Assembly: GCF_030150285.1 (NCBI RefSeq)
Contig: NZ_JASLGE010000020.1
Location: forward strand, 145,236 to 209,235
DNA: 64,000 nt
Source of the DNA: Pseudomonas sp.
Lineage (GTDB): Bacteria; Pseudomonadota; Gammaproteobacteria; Pseudomonadales; Pseudomonadaceae
Direction: 5' to 3'
Shown: positions 25,331 through 34,392 of the stretch, piece by piece
Position numbering within the stretch: the first letter of the stretch is position 1
How the letters are laid out: every line of letters starts with the position of its first letter
The notes under the pieces: generated by a model
Told to the model about the DNA's origin: nothing
Seen by the model: the letters and a program-made list of their open reading frames with translations, nothing else
Databases searched by the model: none
Translations under genes and position numbers: made by a program

Positions 25331-26437
25331 ATGACTGCTCAGGTTTCATCCTCACCGACACAGGATGTCGAGCCGACTCAAAACACGGTACTGGCCGAGG
25401 TCCGCAACCACATCGGCCACCTGACCCTGAACCGTCCCGGTGGCCTCAATGCCATCGACCTCGACATGGTGCGCAGCCTGCAGCACCACCTCGATGCATG
25501 GGCCGTAGCCCCGCAGATCAAAGCCGTCACACTGCGCGGTGCCGGGGAGAAAGCCTTCTGCGCCGGTGGTGATATTCGTGCCTTGTACGACAGCTACAAG
25601 CGCCAGGACACCCTGCATACCACCTTTTTCGAAGAAGAATATGCCCTCGACCTGACCTTGCATCACTACCCGAAACCCGTACTCGCCTTGATGGACGGTT
25701 ATGTATTGGGCGGCGGCATGGGGCTGGCGCAAGGCGCAACTTTGCGACTGGTGACAGAACGCAGTCGGCTAGCAATGCCTGAGGTGGCCATCGGTTATTT
25801 CCCTGACGTGGGTGCCAGCTACTTTCTGACCCGTACACCCGGCCAACTGGGCACCTACCTGGGCGTCAGCGGCGTGCAAATCCGCGCCAGTGATGCGTTG
25901 TATTGCGGCCTGGCCAACTGGTACGCCGACAGCCAGCAACTGCCTGTGCTGGATCAGCTACTCGACACCCTCACCTGGCGGCAAACGCCGCTGCAAGACC
26001 TGCAAGCAGTACTCGCCACCCTCGCCGTTCAGACCTTGCCCGACGCGCCGCTGGCCAGGCACCGCACACTGATCGACGACGTGTTCGCCGAACAGGACGT
26101 GCCCACCCTCGTCGCCCGACTGCAAACGGTCACAGCCGTCGAGCATCAGGAATGGGCGCTCGAAACCGCCCACCTGCTGCACACCCGCTCCCCCCTCGGC
26201 ATGGCGGTCACGCTAAAAATGCTGCAATGCGCCCGTACCCTCACGCTGGAACAGTGTTTTGCGCTGGAACTGCACGTAGACCGCCAATGGTTTGATCGCG
26301 GTGACCTGATTGAAGGCGTGCGTGCCCTGATCATCGACAAAGACAAAAACCCGCGCTGGAACCCGCCCACCTTGAGTGCGCTGGAGGCGGCCCAGGTCGA
26401 CAGTTTCTTCACCCATTTCACACCCGGCGGAGCCTGA
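25331..26437 (+). CDS. 3-hydroxyisobutyryl-CoA hydrolase (enoyl-CoA hydratase family)
   Basis: This 368-residue crotonase-fold protein is longer than hydratases and matches the HIBYL-CoA hydrolase group of valine catabolism. It has FCAGGDIRALYD, a GYVLGGGMGLAQGATLRLVTE oxyanion region, then MPEVAIGYFPDVGASYFLTR, which carries the Glu and Asp typical of the hydrolase, and a C-terminal RALIIDKDKNPRW. GGAG lies 6 bases before the ATG at 25331. Three bases separate it from the next gene, so the two form an operon. It would release free 3-hydroxyisobutyrate. Confidence 0.85.
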   Translation: MTAQVSSSPTQDVEPTQNTVLAEVRNHIGHLTLNRPGGLNAIDLDMVRSLQHHLDAWAVAPQIKAVTLRGAGEKAFCAGGDIRALYDSYKRQDTLHTTFFEEEYALDLTLHHYPKPVLALMDGYVLGGGMGLAQGATLRLVTERSRLAMPEVAIGYFPDVGASYFLTRTPGQLGTYLGVSGVQIRASDALYCGLANWYADSQQLPVLDQLLDTLTWRQTPLQDLQAVLATLAVQTLPDAPLARHRTLIDDVFAEQDVPTLVARLQTVTAVEHQEWALETAHLLHTRSPLGMAVTLKMLQCARTLTLEQCFALELHVDRQWFDRGDLIEGVRALIIDKDKNPRWNPPTLSALEAAQVDSFFTHFTPGGA

Positions 26438-26440
26438 GCC

Positions 26441-27592
26441 ATGCAAGACCTCGAACTGACGGAAGAACAGGTGATGATTCGCGACATGGCCCGCGAGTTT
26501 GCCCGCCGCGAAATAGCCCCCCATGCCCAGCGCTGGGAAAAAGCCGGCTGGATAGACGATGCGCTGGTGGCCAAAATGGGCGAACTGGGCCTGCTCGGCA
26601 TGGTCGTGCCGGAAGAATGGGGCGGCACGTATGTGGATTATGTGGCCTACGCCCTGGCGGTCGAAGAGATCTCCGCAGGTGACGGTGCCACCGGCGCGCT
26701 GATGAGCATTCACAACTCGGTCGGCTGCGGGCCTATCCTCAAATACGGCAGCGAAGCGCAGAAAGAAACCTGGCTGGCCGAACTGGCCAGCGGCCAGGCC
26801 ATCGGCTGCTTCTGCTTGACCGAACCCCAGGCGGGCTCCGAAGCCCATAACCTGCGCACACGCGCTGAACTGCGCGACGGCCAATGGGTGATCAACGGGG
26901 CCAAACAGTTTGTCAGCAACGGAAAACGTGCTCAATTGGCCATCGTTTTTGCAGTGACGGACCCGGAGCTGGGCAAAAAAGGGATTTCGGCCTTTTTGGT
27001 GCCAACCGATACACCGGGCTTTATCGTCGACCGCACTGAACACAAAATGGGCATTCGTGCGTCGGACACCTGCGCCGTCACTCTAAACAACTGCACCGTG
27101 CCTGAAGCCAACTTACTGGGTGAGCGCGGCAAAGGGCTGGCGATCGCGCTGTCCAACCTGGAAGGCGGGCGCATCGGCATTGCTGCCCAGGCCTTGGGCA
27201 TCGCCCGCGCCGCCTTTGAAGCCGCCCTGGGGTATGCCCGGGACCGTGTGCAGTTCGATAAAGCAATCATTGAACACCAAAGCATTGCCAACATGCTGGC
27301 CGACATGCAAACCCGGCTCAATGCTGCGCGCTTGCTGATCCTGCATGCTGCCCGGCTGCGCAGCGCGGGTAAACCGTGCCTGTCGGAAGCCTCGCAAGCC
27401 AAGCTATTTGCCTCGGAAATCGCTGAATACGTGTGTTCCAAGGCCATCCAGGTTCACGGCGGCTATGGCTACCTTGAAGACTACCCGGTGGAGCGTTACT
27501 ACCGCGATGCGCGCATCACACAGATCTATGAAGGATCGAGTGAAATTCAACGCATGGTGATTGCTCGAGAGCTGAAGAACTACTTGATCTAA
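26441..27592 (+). CDS. Acyl-CoA dehydrogenase (short/branched chain, probably isobutyryl-CoA)
   Basis: This 383-residue FAD enzyme has all family blocks: EEQVMIRDMAREFARREIAP, FCLTEPQAGSEAHNLRTRA, GAKQFVSNGKRA, the flavin-contact DRVQFDKAIIEHQ, QVHGGYGYLEDYPVERYYRDARI and the catalytic-base region QIYEGSSEIQRMVIAR with Glu in the YEGSSE position. It is coupled to the hydroxyisobutyryl-CoA hydrolase, which points to valine breakdown (isobutyryl-CoA to methacrylyl-CoA), but chain specificity is inference. A REP element follows directly. Confidence 0.85.
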   Translation: MQDLELTEEQVMIRDMAREFARREIAPHAQRWEKAGWIDDALVAKMGELGLLGMVVPEEWGGTYVDYVAYALAVEEISAGDGATGALMSIHNSVGCGPILKYGSEAQKETWLAELASGQAIGCFCLTEPQAGSEAHNLRTRAELRDGQWVINGAKQFVSNGKRAQLAIVFAVTDPELGKKGISAFLVPTDTPGFIVDRTEHKMGIRASDTCAVTLNNCTVPEANLLGERGKGLAIALSNLEGGRIGIAAQALGIARAAFEAALGYARDRVQFDKAIIEHQSIANMLADMQTRLNAARLLILHAARLRSAGKPCLSEASQAKLFASEIAEYVCSKAIQVHGGYGYLEDYPVERYYRDARITQIYEGSSEIQRMVIARELKNYLI

Positions 27593-27597
27593 ACCCT

Positions 27598-27653
27598 CGA
27601 TTGCTCGTGATCTTTTGATAGTTAAAAGATCGCGAGCAAGCTCACTCCTACAG
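27598..27653. repeat. REP palindrome
   Basis: It reads cgattgctcgtgatc, then aaaagatcgcgagcaagctcactcctaca, a REP element of the local family. It sits between two genes that converge (acyl-CoA dehydrogenase and enoyl-CoA hydratase) and may serve as the terminator region. Confidence 0.75.
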
Positions 27654-27673
27654 GTGCAACGATGCGCCTGACG

Positions 27674-28447
27674 TCACTGGTTTTTAAACTGGGCTTCGCG
27701 CTTGCCGACAAACGCCGCCATGCCCTCTTTCTGGTCATGAGTGGCGAACAGTGAATGGAATACGCGGCGCTCAAAGCGCACACCTTCCGACAGGCTCACT
27801 TCAAATGCGCGGTTGACGCTTTCTTTGGTCAACATCAACACCGGCAACGATTTCTTCGCAATCAGCGCCGCGACCTTCAGGGCTTCTTCCAGCAATTCAT
27901 CCACCGGCACAACACGGGCGACCAGGCCTGAGCGCTCGGCTTCTTCAGCACCCATCAAGCGCCCGCTCAGGCACATTTCCATCGCTTTGGCCTTGCCCAC
28001 GGCGCGGGTCAGGCGCTGGGTGCCGCCCATGCCCGGCAGCACGCCCAGGTTGATTTCAGGCTGGCCAAATTTGGCGTTGTCACCCGCCAGAATAAAGTCG
28101 CACATCATCGCCAGCTCACAGCCGCCGCCCAGAGCAAAGCCGGCCACGGCCGCAATAATCGGCTTGCGCCGCGTCGACACGCGATCACTGTCCGAGAACA
28201 GGTCTTCAAGGTAGATTTGCGGGTAGGTCAGTTCCGCCATTTCCTTGATGTCTGCACCGGCAGCAAAGGCTTTTTTCGAGCCGGTGATGACGATACAACC
28301 AATGGCATTGTCTGCCTCAAGTTGGTCCAGCGCGTGATTCACTTCGCTGACCAGTTGTGCATTCAGCGCATTCAGCGCTTGTGGCCGATTCAGGGTAATC
28401 AGGCCGACTTGCCCGTGAATGTCCAACAGAATGGTTTCGTAGCTCAT
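27674..28447 (-). CDS. Enoyl-CoA hydratase
   Basis: This 257-residue crotonase hydrates trans-2-enoyl-CoA. It has LNRPQALNALNAQLVSE, the oxyanion motifs AFAAGADIKEMAE and GFALGGGCELAMMCDF, then the two catalytic Glu regions in FGQPEINLGVLPGMGGTQRLTR. It ends with GMAAFVGKREAQFKNQ, as most bacterial short-chain hydratases do. The ATG at 28447 has GAGG 9 bases upstream. It lies 16 bases after the acyl-CoA dehydrogenase in a five-gene leftward operon whose order matches a P. putida branched-chain or short-chain acyl-CoA cluster, from memory. Confidence 0.9.
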   Translation of the reverse strand: MSYETILLDIHGQVGLITLNRPQALNALNAQLVSEVNHALDQLEADNAIGCIVITGSKKAFAAGADIKEMAELTYPQIYLEDLFSDSDRVSTRRKPIIAAVAGFALGGGCELAMMCDFILAGDNAKFGQPEINLGVLPGMGGTQRLTRAVGKAKAMEMCLSGRLMGAEEAERSGLVARVVPVDELLEEALKVAALIAKKSLPVLMLTKESVNRAFEVSLSEGVRFERRVFHSLFATHDQKEGMAAFVGKREAQFKNQ

Positions 28448-28463
28448 CGATAACGTCCTCAAT

Positions 28464-29591
28464 TCAAAGATTGCGCGAAATGACCATGCGCTGAATATCG
28501 CTGGTGCCTTCATAGATCTGACACACCCGCACATCGCGATAGATTCGCTCCAGCGGGAAGTCGCTCAAATAGCCATAACCGCCCAGGGTTTGCAACGCCT
28601 TGGAACACACGCGCTCGGCCATTTCCGAAGCAAACAGTTTGGCCTGGGAGGCTTCGACCAGGGCCGACTGGCCACTGTCGCGCAGGGCGGCCGCATAGCG
28701 CACCATTTGCCGGGCGACGGCAATTTCAGTGGACATGTCCGCCAGGCGAAATGCCACAGCCTGATGTTCCACCAGCGGCTGGCCAAAAGTCACCCGCTCG
28801 CGGGCATAGTCGCGTGCCGCCTCATACGCTGCCCGCGCCATGCCCACGGCCTGGGAGGCAATGCCGATGCGGCCGCCTTCCAGATTGCCCAAGGCAATTT
28901 TGTAGCCCTGCCCTTCTTCGCCCAAGCGGTTGCCCACCGGAATTTTCAGATCGGTAAAGAGGATCTGGCAGGTGTCTGACGCGTGCTGCCCCAGTTTCTC
29001 TTCAACCCGCGCCACGCTGTAACCCGGCGTATCGGTCGGCACAATAAAGGCGCTGATGCCGCGCTTGCCCGCCGATGGGTCTGTTACGGCGAACACAATC
29101 ACCACGCCCGCGTTCTGGCCAGACGTGATGAATTGTTTGCACCCATTAAGTACGTAGTAATCGCCTTCACGGCGGGCGCGGGTTTTCAGGTCGCTGGCGT
29201 CAGATCCTGCCTGCGGTTCCGTCAGCGCAAACGCGCCCAACATCTCACCACTGGCCAGCGGTACCAGGAAATCGCGTTTTTGCTGCTCGGTTCCGTATTT
29301 CAGAATTGGCACGCAACCGACCGAGTTGTGCACGCTCATGATGGTTGAGCAGGCACCGTCGCCTGCCGCTATTTCTTCAAGGGCCATGGCGTAGGCCTGG
29401 TACCCCGTGTCGCAACCGCCCCACTCTTCAGGCACCAGCATGCCAAAAAAACCCAACTCGGCCATTTCACCGATGGCTTCGCGGGGGAAGCGGTGCTGTT
29501 TGTCCCACTCAGCCGCAAAGGGCTTCAAGCGCTCTTGTGCAAATTGCCGGGCCGCTTCACGAATTTGTAGGTGTTCAGGTGTGGGCAGCAT
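28464..29591 (-). CDS. Acyl-CoA dehydrogenase (short/branched chain)
   Basis: This 375-residue FAD enzyme is a second acyl-CoA dehydrogenase of the same subfamily as the one at 26441 (FALTEPQAGSDASDLKTRA, GCKQFITSGQNAG, TFGQPLVEHQAVAFRLADM, LGGYGYLSDFPLERIYRDVRV, QIYEGTSDIQRMVISR). The catalytic Glu position reads YEGTSD. It probably feeds the enoyl-CoA hydratase downstream. The neighbouring type II hydroxyacyl-CoA dehydrogenase suggests 2-methylbutyryl-CoA from isoleucine as a natural substrate (inference). It is 9 bases from the thiolase gene. Confidence 0.87.
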   Translation of the reverse strand: MLPTPEHLQIREAARQFAQERLKPFAAEWDKQHRFPREAIGEMAELGFFGMLVPEEWGGCDTGYQAYAMALEEIAAGDGACSTIMSVHNSVGCVPILKYGTEQQKRDFLVPLASGEMLGAFALTEPQAGSDASDLKTRARREGDYYVLNGCKQFITSGQNAGVVIVFAVTDPSAGKRGISAFIVPTDTPGYSVARVEEKLGQHASDTCQILFTDLKIPVGNRLGEEGQGYKIALGNLEGGRIGIASQAVGMARAAYEAARDYARERVTFGQPLVEHQAVAFRLADMSTEIAVARQMVRYAAALRDSGQSALVEASQAKLFASEMAERVCSKALQTLGGYGYLSDFPLERIYRDVRVCQIYEGTSDIQRMVISRNL

Positions 29592-29600
29592 AAAAACTCC

Positions 29601-30794
29601 TCAGTACAGGCATTCAACGGCAATCGCCGTGGCTTCGCCGCCGCCGATGCAAATGGCGGCAACGCCGCGTTTCAGATGGCTTTGGCGCAAGGCCGACAGC
29701 AGTGTCACCAGGATCCGCGCACCTGAGGCACCAATCGGGTGACCCAAGGCACAAGCACCGCCGTATATATTCACCTTGGCGTGGGGGATCTCCAGTTCAC
29801 GCATGGCCACCAATGTGACCACGGCAAAAGCTTCGTTGATCTCGAACAGGTCAACGTCGTTGAGCGCCCAGCCGGTGCGGGCCATCAGCCGCTTGATGGC
29901 ACCCACCGGAGCGGTTGTAAACAGCCCGGGCTCGCCCGCATAGGCCGCATGGCCGTGAATCACCGCTAATGGCTTGAGGCCGCGCTTTTGCGCCTGCGAA
30001 CGACGCATCAGTACCAGCGCCACGGCACCATCGGAAATCGAGCTTGAGTTGGCCGCGGTGACCGTACCGCCCTCGCGGAATGCCGCTTTCAAGGTCGGAA
30101 TTTTTGCCAGGTTAGCCTTGGGCGGCTGTTCGTCATCGCTGATCAGGCGCTGTTCCTTGCCGACGGTGACCGTTACCGGCACGATTTCGGCGCTGAAGTG
30201 GCCATCCTTGATTGCCTGCTGGGCACGCGTCAGCGAGGCCACGGCAAACTCATCCTGGGTTTCACGGCTGAAACCGTGGGTCTGGGCGCAGTCTTCGGCA
30301 AAGGTGCCCATCAGGCTGCCACGCTCATAGGCATCCTCGAGGCCGTCGAGGAACATATGGTCCAGAACCCGGCCGTGGCCCATGCGATAACCGCTGCGCG
30401 CGCGGTCCAGCAAATACGGCGCGTTGGACATGCTTTCCATGCCGCCCGCCACCACCACGTCCACGCCACCCGCCAGCAAGCGGTCATGGCCCAGAATGGC
30501 CGCTTCCATGCCCGAGCCGCACATCTTGTTCAACGTGGTACAGCGCGTGGACTTATCCAGCCCGGCTCCCAGCGCAGCCTGGCGCGCAGGGGCTTGGCCC
30601 AGCCCGGCCGTCAGCACGCAACCAAACAGCACTTCGTCGACCTCGCTGGCCTCAACCCCTGCCCGCTCAACGGCGGCACGGATCGCTGCGGCACCCAATT
30701 GCGGGGCGGTCAGGCCTTTGAAATCGCCCTGAAAACCACCCATGGGGGTGCGGGCAACGTTCACTATCACAACAGGATCATGGGTCATCGTCAT
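29601..30794 (-). CDS. Acetyl-CoA C-acyltransferase (thiolase)
   Basis: This 397-residue thiolase cleaves 3-ketoacyl-CoA with free CoA. The acyl-enzyme cysteine is Cys92 in LNKMCGSGM, the second pair is His352 in ALGHPIGASGAR and Cys382 in AICIGGGEAT, and the NEAFAVV motif is present. GAGAGG lies 6 bases before the ATG at 30794; the ORF upstream to 30872 lies inside the neighbouring gene. In the operon it would complete isoleucine breakdown, giving acetyl-CoA and propionyl-CoA, after the SDR step. Confidence 0.9.
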   Translation of the reverse strand: MTMTHDPVVIVNVARTPMGGFQGDFKGLTAPQLGAAAIRAAVERAGVEASEVDEVLFGCVLTAGLGQAPARQAALGAGLDKSTRCTTLNKMCGSGMEAAILGHDRLLAGGVDVVVAGGMESMSNAPYLLDRARSGYRMGHGRVLDHMFLDGLEDAYERGSLMGTFAEDCAQTHGFSRETQDEFAVASLTRAQQAIKDGHFSAEIVPVTVTVGKEQRLISDDEQPPKANLAKIPTLKAAFREGGTVTAANSSSISDGAVALVLMRRSQAQKRGLKPLAVIHGHAAYAGEPGLFTTAPVGAIKRLMARTGWALNDVDLFEINEAFAVVTLVAMRELEIPHAKVNIYGGACALGHPIGASGARILVTLLSALRQSHLKRGVAAICIGGGEATAIAVECLY

Positions 30795-30804
30795 CTCACA
30801 CCTC

Positions 30805-31572
30805 TCAGTTCGCCGCCATACGCAAGGCACCGTCCAGACGGATGACCTCGCCGTTGAGCATGCTGTTTTCAATAATGTGCCGCACCAACGACGCGTATTC
30901 GTCCGGTTTGCCCAGCCGCGGCGGGAACGGCACCCCGGCGGCCAGCGAGTCGCGCACCTCAGGCGTCATGCCGGCCATCATGGGCGTTTCAAAAATACCG
31001 GGGGCGATGGTCATCACGCGGATGCCGAAACGCGCCAGTTCGCGGGCCGCCGGTAAGGTCAGGCTGGCAATTGCACCTTTGGAAGCGGCGTAAGCCGCCT
31101 GGCCGATTTGCCCGTCGAATGCCGCCACCGAGGCCGTGTTGATGATCACACCGCGTTCGCCATCGGCATCAGCAGCGCCGTCAGCTATGGCGGCGGCGGC
31201 CAGGCGCATCATATTGAAGCTGCCAATCAGGTTGACGTTAATCACCTGACTGAAACTGTCGAGGGCATGCGGGCCTTTTCTGCCGAGGATCTTTTCGCCG
31301 CGCACAATGCCGGCACAATTGACCAGGCCGTGAACCCCGCCAAATGCCGCCACGGTGGCATCAATGGCCACCTGAGCGGCGTCCGCCTGGCTGATGTCGG
31401 CCACGGCACTGCGCGCCTGCTCCCCCAGGCTGGCCGCTTGCTGCGCCACGGCCTGGGCATTCATGTCCACCAGCATGACCTTCGCACCGGCCTTGACCAG
31501 CATCTGCGCCGTAGCGGCACCCAACCCGGATGCACCCCCGGTCACGATAAATACTTTATTAACGATTTGCAT
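30805..31572 (-). CDS. 3-hydroxyacyl-CoA dehydrogenase type II (SDR, HSD17B10-like)
   Basis: This 255-residue short-chain dehydrogenase has TGGASGLGAATA, NCAGIV, catalytic Ser in NTASVAAFDGQIGQ, YAASKGA and MTIAPGIFETPMM, the pattern of the type II 3-hydroxyacyl-CoA dehydrogenases that oxidise 3-hydroxy-2-methylbutyryl-CoA. PPRLGKPDEYASLVRHI near the C-terminus is also typical. It lies between the thiolase (10 bases) and the AMP-ligase (27 bases). Chain specificity is inferred from the family and the operon. Confidence 0.87.
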   Translation of the reverse strand: MQIVNKVFIVTGGASGLGAATAQMLVKAGAKVMLVDMNAQAVAQQAASLGEQARSAVADISQADAAQVAIDATVAAFGGVHGLVNCAGIVRGEKILGRKGPHALDSFSQVINVNLIGSFNMMRLAAAAIADGAADADGERGVIINTASVAAFDGQIGQAAYAASKGAIASLTLPAARELARFGIRVMTIAPGIFETPMMAGMTPEVRDSLAAGVPFPPRLGKPDEYASLVRHIIENSMLNGEVIRLDGALRMAAN

Positions 31573-31599
31573 GGTTGCTCCTGAACGTAAACCTGAGGG

Positions 31600-33264
31600 T
31601 TAAGCCGTGGCTCTGGTGTTGGCGGCCAGTTCAGCCTTGGCAATTTCCTGATTGCGCAAAATAAAGCGCTGCAATTTGCCGCTTGGGGTTTTCGGCAACT
31701 CGCTGACAAATTCGATTTCCCGGGGGTAGGCATGCGCGGCCAATCGTTGGCGCACATGCAGACGCAGGGTTTCAGCCAACTGTGCATCGTGGGGGAATCG
31801 CGGGTTGAGCACGACAAACGCTTTGATCAGCTCTGTGCGTTCCGGGTCCGGTTTACCGACCACGGCGGCCTCAATCACTGCCGGGTGTTCAATCAGGGCG
31901 CTTTCGACATCGAAGGGCCCTACGCGATAGCCGGAGGTGGTGATCACGTCGTCGCTGCGCCCGACAAAGCTGATGCTGCCATCGGGGTTCAATTCAACCG
32001 TGTCGCCGCTGAGGTAGTACTGGCCGACAAAGGCCTTGGTGGGGAGGCCTTCATAGCCGGCGAACCAGCACATCGGGGACTGGCTGAGGTCAACGGCCAA
32101 AATACCCGGTTGGCCCACCGGCAACTCTTGATGATTGTCATCGAGTACCACAATACGGTGGCCCGGCGAGGCAAACCCCGCCGCCCCCATGTGCACCGGG
32201 TGGTCGAGACCGTGGTGGTTGCACAGCACCATGCCGAGCTCGGTCTGGCCGTAGTGATCGTGAATGGTCACGTCAAGGTGCTCAGCGAACCAACGGATGA
32301 CCTCCGGGTTCAGCGGCTCGCCCGCACTGCTGACCACCCGCAACCGGCCCTTGATCTGGCTGGAGAACGTATCGCCTGCCGCAATCAGCAAACGATAAGC
32401 GGTAGGTGAACCGGTGAGGTTGGTAATGCCGTATTTCTTGATCACACGGCACGTGCTTTCAACCGTGAAAGGCCCGTCATAGAACGTAATCGGGTGCCCC
32501 ATCGACAACGGTCCTGTCACACCAAAGTAAACCCCGTAGGCCCAACCCGGATCAGCCAGGTTCCAGAACGCATCCTCGGGGCGCAGGTCAACCGCATCGC
32601 GGGTGTAGCCCTGGAACGCGACAATGGCTTTGAGGGGTACGTACAACGGTTTGGCGGGGCCCGTAGTGCCTGAAGTGAACATCAACAGAAACGGGTCTTC
32701 TCCGGTCAGCAGCACCGGCTCACAGACCGCCGGGTAGTTGGCCAACTCGGCCCAAAAACTGAAATCACCCCGCACCAGGCCCTGCCCCTTGGCTCCCGCC
32801 ACCGTGACAATTGCAGGGCAATGTTCGACTTCGTTGAGCTTGGGGCGGTTGGTCGTGTCGGTGATCACGATGACGGCTTGGGCGTTCTGCAGGCGGTAAT
32901 CGATGGCCTTGGGGCCGAAGGCCGTAAACAAGGGCTGATAGACGGCCCCGATGCGCCAGGTGGCCAGTACCACAATCAGCAATTCAGCCGTTCGGGGCAG
33001 CAGCCCGGCCACTCTGTCACCGGGCTTCACGCCCTGGGCCAGAAGGAAGTTGGCAAACCGGGCAGCCTGCTCCTGCAACTGAACAAAGGTCCAGGTTTCG
33101 CTGCTGGCATCGCGGCCTTCCCAAAACAGTGCAATGCGCCCCGGCAAGGCGTGACGGTCACAACACTCGACACAGGCATTGAGTGCCGTCAGATTGCCGT
33201 CCAGCACACCGCTTGCAGTGCGCGAGTAGTCAAAGTCATTTATCGCGGTCAAATAATCGCGCAT
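31600..33264 (-). CDS. AMP-dependent acyl-CoA synthetase (acetyl-CoA synthetase-like)
   Basis: This 554-residue adenylating enzyme has the P-loop-like LLMFTSGTTGPAKPL near 195, the HDHYGQTELGM block, the YLSGDTVELNPDGSISFVGRSDDVITTSGYRVGP hinge region and the C-terminal catalytic lysine in KTPSGKLQR. It would activate a short or branched acid for entry into the downstream beta-oxidation enzymes. GGGAG lies 7 bases before the ATG at 33264; the frame to 33414 is upstream extension without support. It is the first gene of the five-gene operon. Confidence 0.88.
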   Translation of the reverse strand: MRDYLTAINDFDYSRTASGVLDGNLTALNACVECCDRHALPGRIALFWEGRDASSETWTFVQLQEQAARFANFLLAQGVKPGDRVAGLLPRTAELLIVVLATWRIGAVYQPLFTAFGPKAIDYRLQNAQAVIVITDTTNRPKLNEVEHCPAIVTVAGAKGQGLVRGDFSFWAELANYPAVCEPVLLTGEDPFLLMFTSGTTGPAKPLYVPLKAIVAFQGYTRDAVDLRPEDAFWNLADPGWAYGVYFGVTGPLSMGHPITFYDGPFTVESTCRVIKKYGITNLTGSPTAYRLLIAAGDTFSSQIKGRLRVVSSAGEPLNPEVIRWFAEHLDVTIHDHYGQTELGMVLCNHHGLDHPVHMGAAGFASPGHRIVVLDDNHQELPVGQPGILAVDLSQSPMCWFAGYEGLPTKAFVGQYYLSGDTVELNPDGSISFVGRSDDVITTSGYRVGPFDVESALIEHPAVIEAAVVGKPDPERTELIKAFVVLNPRFPHDAQLAETLRLHVRQRLAAHAYPREIEFVSELPKTPSGKLQRFILRNQEIAKAELAANTRATA

Positions 33265-33540
33265 CAGTACACTCCCTAGGTCTTTATTTTTAGAAATGGA
33301 GGCCGTCGAACAGCGTGCTGATAATCGCCCTGCAAAGGCTCTGCGACAATGGTCAAACCGCTCAAGCTGGTTGACTGTTTTGGCCAATGACGAAACCACC
33401 TGTACCCGCGCCAACGCTAGGCGAGAACGGCGCTCAGGCGACCCGGCATTTCAGCCCGGCACGCCGACCGAAGGCCGGATTCGGGCACTACCAACACCCT
33501 AGGCATGGATGACCGGCCTGTTGAAAACAGACCCGCCAGT

Positions 33541-33578
33541 CACATATGTAGCGCACGAAAATATTCACTACATATGTG
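33541..33578. promoter_or_regulatory. Inverted pair of CTACATATGTG sites
   Basis: CACATATGTAG (33541-33551) and CTACATATGTG (33568-33578) are exact reverse complements separated by 16 bases. The right arm abuts a -35-like TTGACG. A third copy, CTACATATG, is at 33869-33877. This looks like an operator cluster for a dimeric regulator; none is encoded next to it. Confidence 0.5.
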
Positions 33579-33605
33579 TTGACGGCGCGAATTTCCCCCA
33601 GCATT

Positions 33606-33788
33606 ATGCAGACGTCTTCCCCACCGGGAGCGCTGGAAAGGGTTGTTGCAAGCATGCTCGACGAGCTGTCGGGCTGTTCCGGGATAGGTACTGCCCACAA
33701 GGCAGAATTGATGAAGCTGACCTGGCTTGATCGTCCGGTTTTAGGGCGTGAGGGGCTAGCGAAACGTCTTCAAGAGGCTTGTGGTTGA
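33606..33788 (+). CDS. Possible small protein, unrecognised
   Basis: The frame gives about 60 residues, with LERVVASMLDELSGCSGIGTAHKAELMKLTWLDRPV resembling a plausible helical protein, but there is no Shine-Dalgarno sequence at this ATG, which itself overlaps the putative -10 box. An internal ATG at 33651 is an alternative start. I would treat it as doubtful. Confidence 0.25.
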   Translation: MQTSSPPGALERVVASMLDELSGCSGIGTAHKAELMKLTWLDRPVLGREGLAKRLQEACG

Positions 33789-33980
33789 TATGACATGTCA
33801 CACAGGCATCCTGGTTCGCGTTGCTCTCCCTCGCTGCACACTAAATGTTGTAGTGCTTTATCTGACTACTACATATGACCGACTTCAAGACCCGATCTGC
33901 TTTGGATGGACACACGTAGCGCTGCATAGGCAGTTGCGCGAATCAATTAGACAGATCAACGCGTGGTCAAGGAGTTAGCT

Positions 33981-34310
33981 ATGAACCTGAATGAAAAACC
34001 GTGTGTTAACGAGCTGGCTCGACTGTTCGCTGCTCAGAAAGACTCGCTGAATGATCACATTCTGTGGATCAGCGATGCCGGTGATGTTCGGATTGAACCC
34101 GTTACAGCCTGCAAGGAAGAAACCCAATTCGAGAAGGACCGCCCACAGATGCGCGCCCATCTCAAGATGTACCGCCGTGGCCAGGGCTACGTAGGGAAAA
34201 AGGCCGCCGCCGATAAAGACTTCATGGCGCGCGTGCTACAAACCCTCACCCTGACGTGGGAAAAGGCGCAAACCGCGCCTGCCCTGGTCAAAGTTAACAG
34301 CTACAGCTGA
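33981..34310 (+). CDS. Conserved-looking hypothetical protein
   Basis: This 109-residue soluble protein has no signal peptide or membrane segment. Its sequence is regular in composition: an ELARLFAAQKDSLNDHILWISDAGDVRIEP region followed by a basic MRAHLKMYRRGQGYVGKKAAADKDFMARVLQTL helix region. AAGGAG lies 6 bases before the ATG and a clean terminator follows, so I believe it is expressed. No family recognised. Confidence 0.65.
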   Translation: MNLNEKPCVNELARLFAAQKDSLNDHILWISDAGDVRIEPVTACKEETQFEKDRPQMRAHLKMYRRGQGYVGKKAAADKDFMARVLQTLTLTWEKAQTAPALVKVNSYS

Positions 34311-34331
34311 TAACCCAACTTAGTGCGTTAT

Positions 34332-34358
34332 AAAACCCGGATAACCTCCGGGTTTTTT
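34332..34358 (+). terminator. Intrinsic terminator, possibly bidirectional
   Basis: AAAACCCGGA, loop, TCCGGGTTTTTT: a stem with A-run before and T-run after, so it can stop transcripts from both the plus-strand hypothetical gene and the minus-strand DUF1275 gene. Confidence 0.85.
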
Positions 34359-34392
34359 AGGTGGCATGACTGACGCGCGCCTGATTACTCAC

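Larger units (their letters stand above)
33265..33980. other. Long intergenic region with palindromic operator-like repeats
   Basis: These 716 bases contain no confident gene. They must hold the promoter of the AMP-ligase operon on the minus strand. Features seen are the ATATGT palindromes (33541-33578), a possible sigma-70 promoter TTGACG-N17-CATTAT (33579-33607), a third CTACATATG copy (33869-33877), and a weak short frame (33606-33788). Confidence 0.6.
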
